Part shown: piece by piece, positions 24,086 to 34,677 of the stretch
Layout: each line of letters opens with the position of its first letter
How positions within the stretch are numbered: the stretch's first letter is position 1
DNA from: Congeria kusceri
Taxonomy: Eukaryota > Mollusca > Bivalvia > Myida > Dreissenidae
Direction: 5' to 3'
Length of the DNA: 64,000 nt
Assembly: GCA_027627225.1 (NCBI GenBank)
Contig: CM051038.1
Location: 43,887,348 to 43,951,347 of the forward strand
Program-made: the position numbers and the translations under genes
Notes under the pieces: model-generated
Seen by the model: only the letters and a program-made list of their open reading frames with translations
What the model was told of the DNA's origin: nothing
Databases searched by the model: none

Positions 24086-25047
24086 TTCCTGTCTTTGGGC
24101 AAAGAATGTTGGTGACAACCTTATAAAAAATTTAAAGACGTTATAAGACGTGTAAAAAGAGAAACCGTGTGACTACATGTAATCTTGAATCTGGTAACCG
24201 TATGACATATTTATTGGCATTGTTTCATTTGATATCCGACAAAGAGAAAAAGTTTCTACGCCTCGTACACACTTGACGACGTGCTTTAGCTACATCACTG
24301 TCAAAAGCGTTTCGTGTTTGAACGACCGTATCATTAATTTTGTCGTATGGCTTCAGATGACGAAAACCACGAACATCTATCTCGGTACTTGTTGTGTGAT
24401 TAATTTTTGCTATGTCAAATAAATTGCTTGTCGGGCATATGCAGTACTGGATATCACGTATCCGCATTTAGCAACTATGCATGTTGCAATTATACTGAGA
24501 AAAGACATGTGCATGAAAAGTGTCAAACATAGCATTAAAATTCAATACAATGTTGAATGAATGTTTTACCAGTACAAATACTCGAATGAATCAAACTATT
24601 AACACTAATTTTATTTGTACAGTTTTTGTTATGTTTTTCACGTTATAAGCACTCCACTTTGAAATTAAACAAAGCAGTTGCTTTTGATTAGATCTACTTA
24701 CAATTACAAATAGAACTAACACGAGCAATTTATGTAATGATAATATTAGCATTAATATTATATATGTTACTATAAATAGTAACACATTTGTACAGGAAAA
24801 AATCAATAACAATAAGCTATCGTGCCAATACAGGCAGTTCCGGTTATTTGCAAGATCTCAGCAAAACTCACGTGTGCGTAATGACGCAATTTTTCATATG
24901 ATATTTATTTCATTATTCCGAACTAATCGTATTGTGTCAAAAATCTACTTTAAAAATTAGACCGCTTTAAAAACATTACATTGGAAGTTAAAAATTTTAA
25001 AATAAGCAAGATTCCCAACATGTTCATAGCATTTACAACGAGTATAG

Positions 25048-25106
25048 TGACGTCGATATATAGTGACGTCACATTTATGTTGTGTACACATTGAACAGTG
25101 ACGTCA
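25048..25106. promoter_or_regulatory. Cluster of three TGACGT(CA) motifs
   Basis: TGACGTC at 25,048 and full TGACGTCA palindromes at 25,064 and 25,099 fall within 60 bp. TGACGTCA is the CRE/ATF consensus (general knowledge). There is no gene nearby, so function is unproven and the motifs may belong to a repeat. Confidence 0.3.
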
Positions 25107-25163
25107 CTTTTATATGTGTACAAGAGAGGCAATAATAACAATGGTATATTTAAAAAAAGCTTA

Positions 25164-25275
25164 AAGCCATCGTGGTAATACAGGTGTATGGTGCCAATAT
25201 CCAGTTCCGGCACGGTTTTAAGCCCGAGTGCTAATGCAGGTTTGGGGTCCCAATAACCACTTCCGACACGGCTTT
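25164..25275 (+). repeat. Diverged tandem pair, 2 x 56 bp
   Basis: The units at 25,164 and 25,220 share 'aagcc', 'gtaatacagg'/'ctaatgcagg' and 'cacggttttaag'/'cacggctttgcc'. A partial third unit lies near 24,820-24,845. The sequence is unrelated to the 56-bp array at 33,511. Confidence 0.7.
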
Positions 25276-25650
25276 GCCGTTTAATAAGTTCTTAATCTAG
25301 TTAAAGTACTATTGTGTATATAGCCTCTACACCTGCAAGTTTAGCATTAAGGTGTTTTCAATTTTATTCAAGCCTGTCCCTGTTGGGATTTGCTTAATAT
25401 CTGAAAAACGTAAACAATTTCAATGATCGTTGAATCATTTTGTCGAGCTTCCATGCACAGTGTTTAGTTCAATCCCTTGTTGTCTGTAGTAATGGATTGA
25501 GTAACAATTTGTTGACAGAACACATCCAGGGCAATTTAAATGTTAAACATTTCATGTTTAATGTTTTTTGAAGTAACGGTTGTGATGTCATTGAGCATTA
25601 TGTACAGCAGTGAATGAGTAAAAAGTTCTTTAGCGGTAGCTCCAAGTTTA

Positions 25651-26089
25651 TCGGCGTTTTAAGACACACGATACACTTGTTTTACTAAGTTACCAGGAAA
25701 ATCTTTCTGTGTAAGATGAGGAATCAGCAATCATAGTCATTTTACTAAAATCATGACTCCAAACCATCCATGGGTAATTGTCAATGCAACCCTTGTACTG
25801 GGAAGCCGTGATCTGCAACAAGGGAATGCATGACTTGGTGATATCTTTTCGGAAAGCTACACCTTACAATAACACATTGTCAGTCCTTTGTGTTCGACAT
25901 TTGTAAGGTTCATAGAGTAAGCGCATTTAATGTTCGTATTCAAGTAGTAAAGGTGTAATTCAAGATGTTACTGTCATCGAAGAAATGCTAAGGGTATTGC
26001 TAAGTAATGTTTATTAATATCTGTTTCGAATCCAATCCAAACTGTAGTAAGAAATGAGCCATCAGAAAAAATGACTATCAGAAAATATT
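25651..26089. other. Anonymous AT-rich DNA
   Basis: This stretch lies between the end of copy D and the start of the left arm. I see no gene, no repeat match within the window and no RNA gene. Confidence 0.5.
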
Positions 26090-28940
26090 ATACTTGTACT
26101 TTGCTTGTTTACTCCATATTTTATTTAATGACTTTACCGTGATTAGCTATATAGCAAACCAGTATTGGCAGTCCATTTGCTTCATTTTATTAGGAAGAGA
26201 AGTTGATTGCTTTTTCCATACTTACCTTACCTTCATTGCATATTTTCCGAATCGGCCACTATCAGTCGTCATATGCCATATATCATCGGTAAGACCGTGA
26301 ACGTATGTTAACTAAACACGAGCCTCTGTAGACACTGTACCATCTGCGAAGCTTACATCAAATAGTCAGTTTGCATGTTGTTAGTGAACTCGTTTGTTCA
26401 TGAATACGTATGGCATTAATGAAGACCACAATTGGCTGTCATGTTAAGGTACAACGAGTATTGTTCAAATATACACGCATGCAATGAAGTGGGGGGGGGG
26501 GGGGGCCATTACCGTTTATATTTCCCGTTGTATATTTTGTATAAGGTCAATTAGTTAATAAGAAAAAAATGCCTTATTATTCTTTTGGTTACGATAAATT
26601 TTGTACAATTATTCTTTGAACACCAAACCCATTGCACAAATGGTTGGTTTCGAATAATCACGTTAATACGTTTCGCTTTATATTGTTTGTTTTCAAAGAA
26701 CACATTGTTACATAGTATTTAAAAAGTATGTCATTTCTATGGGTGAAAGAGAACGATTTGTGTCGATATAAAATATATATATTAACATTAGCAATAATAA
26801 TTATTTTTTTTTAAAGTCACAATTTATAGTAAATCGGGTACGAACGTAATACTTTTCTGAATATCTCATATGCAAAACAATATATGTTTATTAAAAATGA
26901 TTGTTAGGTTTTAAAGTTGTTGTATATTGTTTATATACGTATGGACAGACGCTAGATGAAAGACAGATAATATGTAAGCACAATGTTATAAGGATTTATG
27001 TCATAAGTGTATCGTTCGTTAAAGGGAGTAAATACTATTTTATATAGTTAAAATAAATGTTAAATTAGTATAAAAAGCTTAACTAAAGCCATTTCATAGT
27101 TGCCGTAAATAAACATAATTAAAGCATTGAACCATGAATATATTTTGAATACGGTATTGCATGTAAATAGTGGACAGTCAAATTGCAACTTACCACTTGA
27201 AGTGTTGAATGGATATATAATACATATTTATGATCTTGTGGAGATGCAAATATTACAGTACAGATTCCCTGGGAGCATATGACACTTTCTGACCCCAATT
27301 TGGCAGACAATTATCTGTCTCCAAATAGCGTTTCCAAGAAGGTCGTTGTGTGTAAGTGTTTCAGATCGCCATCCTCTGGGAAATGTCTGAGGTTGTATGA
27401 AGTGTCACCATGTGTAATACGTATGCAATCAGCGTCTTGTCGGATAGCTAAACAGTGCATGGGTGGACTTTGCCTGAATACAATATTGAATTGTTTGCTA
27501 ATAAATCATGTTAGCTTAATTATTATAACCTTCCATTGTATTAGAAACATTTTTTAATTATCTAAACAGAAATGCATATATCCTTCATTGTATTAAACAA
27601 AATTGTCAGAGAGGAGCAGATGTCATCAGATCACTGATGTTTAAAACTCATTAAGACGATTCGTGCAGCTGTATAATAAAATGAAGCGTCCCTAGAGGTC
27701 AAGTCTAGGCATCTTCTTGTAGTCCGATTACCGACCATTCTTATTGAATTAGCAAGCAACTGAGGTTTGCTAGTAATTTAAACAAATGACATTTATATCG
27801 AATATGGCTCCATGAAATATGGATGTCGGTAAACAATCAAAGATTCAGTTGCTAAATAAAATGATTTTCTAGCGCAACATCAATTGCTATGACTATATGG
27901 TAATATATAATACCGTCCACAATCTTTTCTATGGATGGAAAAGCTACCCGAGGAATCGAATATTCGATCGAATGTTCACCATTCGTATAGTTCAAACACC
28001 GTTCGGATGTTCGCAAATTTGCATTGCTTATACAATCCTGATTGTATAAAGAATTTTTCTTATATCATAAAAGCAGTATTTCATAGGCACCGTATACTTA
28101 TTTTTAAATAAAATGGTCCCGTAACATGTGTCATGCTGAGAGATATTGAATACAAGTAAACAAACAGCGTCAGCAGCCACTCGTCTAATCGCCATTTGTA
28201 CACATTAACATTAGACAGTATGAAGCCATAACTGTTAACCGGTAATTACATCTCTGATTAAGGAGTAGTAACATAACAACAAATGTGAATAACATTAGTG
28301 CGATAAGACATTGAGCAGTCATTAGTGCTATAAAATGTTGTTCATATTTGCCGTTTATAAATCTCAAGCGTTCATTACATTGATAGAAATAAGTGCATTG
28401 AGGATTACTGAACAGAACAGATTATTGAAAACTTCTTGATTTAAAGAGAAATTAAAGACATACTTTAAGTTGTTAATGCTCAATACCATGCATTCAATAA
28501 ATTAATATAAAGTGATATAACCTTGAAAATGCGATGATACCCAGTATTTAAGAACTGCAACATTATACCAAGTAGTTGCATTATTTTGACAAGGTAGGCT
28601 ACACAGTTTAATTTAGTTACTAGTAATCTATGCAATATTCAATATTCGATTGAATGTAAAATTGCAAATATTCAAATACCGATTTTGGTATTGGATGCCA
28701 TCCCTGATATTATCATAACAAATAAGATATGTTATTTTTCACAGGAGTGAAAAGACATGTGTATCTGTTGTACTATTATCTTTAAGATAATAACAAAAGT
28801 AACATCAAAAAATAGAACCATAATCTGAAAATAACAATGCACTTTCTTGATACCTTTGCTGCATCAGTTGTAAACAGACGTTTTCATTACCAAGATTATT
28901 GTCAAAGACGAGAATGTACAGTTGCGGCCTGGTGAATACG
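26090..28940 (-). repeat. Left arm of a large inverted repeat
   Basis: Read in reverse complement it matches 31,180-34,300. Pairs include 26,160-26,280 with 34,150-34,290, 26,580-26,700 with 33,290-33,390, 27,235-27,470 with 32,545-32,750, 27,700-27,850 with 31,650-31,800 and 28,850-28,930 with 31,190-31,290. Conservation is patchy: the core 27,290-27,440 is far better kept than its flanks. A G15 run lies at 26,491-26,505. No gene recognised. Confidence 0.8.
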
Positions 28941-29389
28941 AATGTTGGAATCACAGTGACATGAACAAGAACGGGAACAGACTGCTGAAGCCCATCACAT
29001 TCGATTGCGAGCCGATACAACATATTGACTTGATAAATGATGTGCATATGTATTTCGACTACATATCGATATATTTATTATGCGACTTCAATAACAATTC
29101 AGTCCTTAACCGTAAGATAATCAGTCATTTAAATAACTCGGTTGTTAGACATAACACATTGATTGACCAAAAGTATCATGCGGCAACTTATCTTTCTTTA
29201 TGAATTGGATTTCAACTCATATAGCAACATCATAAAAAACTATAAGAATAATAAAACACCAGAGTCATCACCAACCGTTATTGACATATGCTGGTCCTTT
29301 ATTTAATGCAAGTGACCAAGTGCCTATACAATGCAGGACAAAACGCACAACGCAACACAACACAAAACATAAAAATGAACATAGCCGAC

Positions 29390-30680
29390 ACCAAATTACC
29401 ACCACCAACTACTACTGCTACTGCTGCTGTTGTTGTATTGTTTGTGATTTCATACAATAAACTCATTAGTTTATTTATTATTGCATTTAAATAAATGTTT
29501 AATTAAGAGCGTCGTTCGCAGAATCAGATGTATGTTTGAAGCTATGAATGTCGAGAAATGCATACATGACATTATTGACTTTTGATGATATATTGTGTAT
29601 AACTTTTCAGATACGTTAATTGGCGACATATTTTGTCAATACAAAGTCACATTCAGCACTTTGTCCGCGTGATAAATTAATGGAAACAATGTAACTACAA
29701 TATACGATGGTGAAACTTTCAAAATGACATTCAATAACACACAAAAAGAGGTAATTGAATTCAAGCATCGATGCCTCTGCTTCTGGTTATTCAAAAGAAA
29801 GACGTTTGTCCTCAGCATTGGCCGAAGCTGCATCTGTGCAGCTTCGTATTTGACAGCAAATATCGAAGGTGCTTACATTGAAAGTCAGCGATTACGCCAA
29901 CGCATTCATTATTTACATATCTCATTATGAAAGTGATGTCACAACGAAAACCCGTTCCATTGTGTTGACCAAAATTTAAATCAAGTTTGTTTCGAGTTTG
30001 TCGTGTTGAATAGAAGTTTGCTTAGGCAATATTTCAATTGCCTGCGTTTAAGAAAATTATGAAAGTTTCTTTACTGCTGATGCAGTTGAAATTTCATTAT
30101 CTTGTAGACCGACTAGTTTTTGATTAGTAAACTCCGCTTGTAACGATATTTAGCGGACAACAGGCTTTATATCGTTATATCCGAATATCGTTACATCTGA
30201 AAATAGGCAACCAAGCATGGGCATTCAAGAATATAACAGACACGCAACATCGAATTTGCATATAAATACATTTAATGTAGAAGTATTATAATGAAAGAAC
30301 ATCAAGAAAAAAAATGAATAAATGTATGAAACTTAAATAAACAATCGGCATAATAATCAACAATTCCTACGATCTGGCCGAGACCATTGACACAGCATCG
30401 TTATATGCGATATATCGCTATAAGCGATATCGCTATAAGTGGAGTTTACTGTAGTTTTCGATTTGTTGTATTCAGTTTGCAGGCATGAGATTTTTAATAT
30501 CTATATTACTGTGTATAACCTTTACATTGCCAACAGCTGTGATTTATTTGCCTTTGCATGTTCATTGTTTGTGTCACATGTGTACCATTTGTGCTTTACA
30601 GTGATGGTCATAGCAGGCCCATACATTAAGGAAGTATTGTGTCCACTGATCCAGTCCAGTAATGTTTTAATAAAAGTGTA
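29390..30680 (-). repeat. Inverted fragment of the A/B block
   Basis: The reverse complement matches A from about 1,200 to 2,600 (and B 35,935-36,910). Good anchors are 'gcgattacgccaacgcattc' (29,889) against 2,066-2,085, 'gcatcgatgcctctgcttct' (29,764) against 2,190-2,210, and 'agtttgcttaggc' (30,016). It lacks the A-only insertion at 1,651-2,057, as B does. A TIR element interrupts it at 30,126-30,451. Confidence 0.85.
30126..30451. mobile_element. 326-bp TIR element inside the inverted fragment
   Basis: The ends are inverted: 'agtaaactccgcttgtaacg' at the left, and 'ctataagtggagtttactg' at the right, whose complement begins cagtaaactcc. A and B run through this point without it. TA is found at both sides, so a TA target is possible (Tc1/mariner or pogo type). 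Repeated 'atcgttat' and 'cgatatcgctata' strings fill the interior. No coding capacity. Confidence 0.75.
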
Positions 30681-31179
30681 TTGAACTTGTTAACAATTTT
30701 TAAGTTTTATGTATGAAATCATGCTCGGCACAAAACATTTGTGCACCCGGGAAGCCTCGCGCTCAACTGTTTCTAAGCCTCGCGTGATAAACGTCATCTT
30801 TATCAAACACTCACCTATAGTCTCTATATATTTAAGTTATAGTTAAATGCACGTGTTTTATTCGTATAAAACCAATGTGCGCCAACATTGTATACTATAG
30901 AGTACAAATATCAAATATAATGTGTACTGGTCATAATGTTTTATATTCGAACATACCACAGATAACCTTTTCCATTTAAAAAGTCTTGATTAATCAATCA
31001 AAGTGTTACATAACTGAACGAATGGTTCCACTTTTTACAACAGAAAATAGTTTCAATAACTCCATTTATAGTAGCACATGGAATGGGGAGAATGGTTAGC
31101 TGAATATAATGTTTTCTTTGACAATTTCAAGGACAACAAAATAAATATACCTTCACAATTTATAAATTCATATATCGGA
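30681..31179. other. Anonymous AT-rich DNA
   Basis: No gene, RNA or internal match is recognised. It separates the inverted A/B fragment from the right arm. Confidence 0.45.
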
Positions 31180-34100
31180 ATTCGATATATGAAGACAAGC
31201 GATTGTGACGCAACCAAATTCGGTTTTTTATTCACAAGGACTCAACAGTGCATTCTCACCCTATGACGAGTATCTTGATAAATAAAACGTCTGATTAGAA
31301 CTGGTGCTGCTATGGTATCAAGGCAATTCAGTATTTAGAATATCGTCAGATTTTATTGAAGTTTACTCTGAAGACTGTTTGTTATTTTCTTAACTGCAAG
31401 ATTGTAACAGATAAATATTGTTTCACCCAGCAAACATGTAACATTCTTTATTGTGATAATATTGTAATATGGTATTATAATTTCAAAAAAATATATCAAA
31501 TCCAACAAAGTGCTTAGGTATATCACAATTAGCGAAAACAAACCAATTTAGAAAGATATATCCTGCCTAACTTAATACCTTATTGGTAGATATGGTGTAT
31601 TAATTAATTGTCAAAGAAACGAATTGCCATAGTTATTAATGTTGCGCTTCCAATTCTAGTTAGGTAGCAACACCATCTTTGATTGTTATACCGACACCCA
31701 TTTTTCATGGAGCCATATTCGATCTAAAGAGCATTTGTACAAAATATAAGCAAAATCCAGTGGCTGCTAATTTAATAAGAATGGTCGAAAGTCGTTTTAT
31801 AAGAGAATGGCTAGACTATACTTAATTTTTATTTACACTTACATGTTTTGTGAATAAATCTGGGCCAAGTGTAAGGTTCGTGCGCACATAAAACGGTTTA
31901 AACCCCCAATGCTTTGCATTGCCCGTTCTACGGCGGGGACCTCAGTTTTATTCATGTGTGTTTTGTGTTTCTTATGTGTTTTTGTGATGTGCTGTGTAAT
32001 TTTTTGGCAATTGGTCATAAATAAAGGACCTCGGGATGCTAATAAGAGTTCTCTCCTGCTGTCGCAACTGGAGTTTCGCTTTGTTAATATTTACATCTTG
32101 ATCTGACCTCTTGGGACACAAGCGCAGTGCGTGCTTGCATACGTTGGAGCAATTAAGATGCATCGTTAGATACAGTAGTGAAGAACAATCACATATATGC
32201 AATACTGAACTAAAAGGAGTTATTTCCAGTTTTCTTCATTTTACCAAACATTATTTTTCAAGCTGCAAAATTTTGATAAATATAAATACAAAGTTTCCTT
32301 AATTTTAGTAAACCGGAAAATTCAAAGCTTAACGTATGACATTGATTGCAATATGTGTATCGAATTTCGCATGATCTTCTGTGACAACTTAGTTATTATG
32401 TAATTAAGAAAACATACATTTCTGTTTCTACACTTTTTGAATTTTGTATAGTTTAGTGGAAAGTTAACATAATGAACCTAACTTGATTGCTAGGCAAGCA
32501 TTTCATTATTATATTCAGACAAAGTAAATGCCCGCACTGTTGAGCTTTCCGACACGACGCTGATTGCATATGTATTACTTATGGTGACACATCATTCGAC
32601 CTCGGGCATTTCCCAGAGGATGGCGATCTGAAACACGTACACACAACGACCTTCTTGGAAACGCTATTTGGAGACAAATAATTGCCTGTCAAATTGGGGT
32701 CAGAAAGTATTATATGCTCCCAGGAAATCTGTAATGTAAAAAATCTTTGCATCCCCACAACATCATTAATATGTATTTAATATACGTTCAGCGCTTTTAG
32801 TGGTCAGTTGCAAAGTGACTGTCTGCTATTTACATGAAACACCGTATTCAAAAATATTTGTATGGTTCAATCTGTCATATTATGTTTATCTACTCTACTG
32901 TGAAATGACTTTAGTAAAGCTTATACTCATTCAACATCTGTTATAACTATATACGATGTGTATTTATTGCCATTAACGAACGATACCTTTATAACATAAA
33001 TACATATTACATTGCGCTTACATATAATCTGTACTTTACCTAGCGCCTGTCACCATTAAAACCTCACAATTATGTTTTCAATAAACGTACATTGTTTTGC
33101 AACTAAAATTATTAATTATTAATTTTTCATCCGGTTTACTTAAAAGTGTGATTTTTGGTTGTTGTTGTTTTTTTTTCATGCATTATTATGGTTTAATTTT
33201 GATGTGTATATTTGATATCGACAAACATCGTTCTCTTCCACACATAAAAATGACATACTTTTTAAATGTTTTCTTGGAAAATAAATAATATCAAGCGAAA
33301 AGTATTGACGTGATTTTTCGAAACCATTTGTATAATGGGTTTGTTATCTAAAGAAAATTTGTACAAACATGTATAACATAAACGAAAGAATAATTAGGCA
33401 TTTTTTCCAGTTAACAAATTGGACCAATACTAAATATACAACAGGAAATAAAAACTGTAATTTCTCCACTTGATTGCATGTTTATATATTTTGAAGAATG
33501 AGTTTACTAACAACATGCCAACTGACCATTTGATGTAAGCTTCGTTGACGGTACAGGGTCTTCAGACAACATGCCAACTGACCATTTGATGTAAGCTTCG
33601 CTGACGGTACAGGGTCTTCAGAGAACATGGCAACTGACCATTTGATTTAAGCTTCGCTGACGGTACAGGGTCTTCAGACAACATGCCAACTGACCATTTG
33701 ATGTAAGCTTCGCTGACGGTACAGATTCTTCAGAGAACATGCCAACTGACCATTTGATTTAAGCTTCGCTGACGGTACAGGGTCTTCAGAGAACATGCCA
33801 ACTGACCATTTGATTTAAGCATCGCTGACGGTACAGGGTCTTCAGACAACATGCCAACTGACCATTTGATTTAAGCTTCGCTGACGGTACAGGGTCTTCA
33901 GACAACATGCCAACTGACCATTTGATTTAAGCTTCGCTGACGGTACAGGGTCTTCAGACAACATGCCAACTGACCATTTGATGTAAGCTTCGCTGACGGT
34001 ACAGGGTCTTCAGACAACATGCCAACTGACTATTTGATGTAAGCTTCGCTGACGGTACAGGGTCTTCAGACAACATGCCAACTGACCATTTGATTTAAGC

Positions 34101-34300
34101 TTCGCTGACGGTACAGGGTCTTCAGAGACTCCTGTTTAGCCCATGTACGTTCACGATCTTACCAATGATATATGGCATGCAGTGGTTCATAGTGGTTGAT
34201 TCGGAACAGATGCTGTGGTTGTAGGGCAAGTATGGAATAAAAACAATCAACTTCTCTGCCTGATAATAGGGAGCAAATGGACTGCCAAAACTGGTTAGCT
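31180..34300 (+). repeat. Right arm of the inverted repeat
   Basis: This is the inverted partner of 26,090-28,940 and the same-orientation relative of 57,640-61,200. It differs from both by holding eleven instead of one copy of a 56-bp unit (33,511-34,126). Copy B begins about 340 bp after its end. No gene recognised. Confidence 0.8.
33511..34126 (+). repeat. Satellite-like array, 11 x 56 bp
   Basis: Eleven head-to-tail units of exactly 56 bp start at 33,511 and every 56 bases to 34,071 ('caacatgccaactgaccatt'). They differ by a few substitutions (g/t at 'gatgtaag'/'gatttaag', 'cttcgc'/'catcgc', 'caacat'/'gaacat'). The homologous places at 26,330-26,395 (inverted) and 60,951-61,010 hold one unit each. 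There are no spacers, so it is not a CRISPR array. Confidence 0.97.
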
Positions 34301-34605
34301 ATACATCTAATCGAGAAAAAGTAATTTAATAAAATATGGAATTAACACGCAAATTAAAAATTACGTTATGATAGTCATTTTCTGAATGTCCTTTTTGGAC
34401 TAAAGTTTCGAGGTCAGTTGAAACATATATAAACAAACATTACTTAACATTAACCTTTATTGCTGTTCGATGACAGCAAAATTGAGCAGAATAACAAAAC
34501 AAAAGTCCAACACAAAATACGTACACTGCGTAACTGAATTAAAGTGTAGCTTCCTGGAACGACATCATAAACTAAATAAATTAAGACAACTAAAATAAAA
34601 CATGA

Positions 34606-34677
34606 TAAACTTAATAAAATAAGATATCTTAAACTTAATAAAATAAGACATCATAAACTTAATAAAATAAGTGTGTC
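34606..34677 (+). repeat. Minisatellite, 3 x 24 bp, at the start of copy B
   Basis: Units of 24 bp ('taaacttaataaaataagac') start at 34,606, 34,630 and 34,654, with degenerate units before them. The array straddles the homology boundary of copy B. Copy A begins the window with one such unit. Confidence 0.85.

Larger units (their letters stand above)
22883..25650 (+). repeat. Truncated third copy of the A/B block (copy D)
   Basis: At 22,882, where A stops matching B, the sequence jumps to homology with A 3,508-3,605 (shared 'aaaaacgatatcaaaa' and 'gtgataa'). After an interruption (22,981 to about 24,085) homology resumes with A 3,605-4,210, including 'atatccgacaaag' and 'ctggatatcac'. The stretch 25,320-25,640 matches the internal repeat at 5,230-5,480 and 6,670-6,905. 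D is clearly more diverged from A and B than they are from each other. Confidence 0.75.

Noticed and set aside
26491..26505. G15 run as a functional G-quadruplex
   Set aside because: A single homopolymer run is a common slippage product. There is no gene or paired G tract to give it a role.
33511..34126. CRISPR-like periodic array
   Set aside because: The units are contiguous, with no unique spacers, in a eukaryotic genome with no cas genes. It is a tandem satellite.
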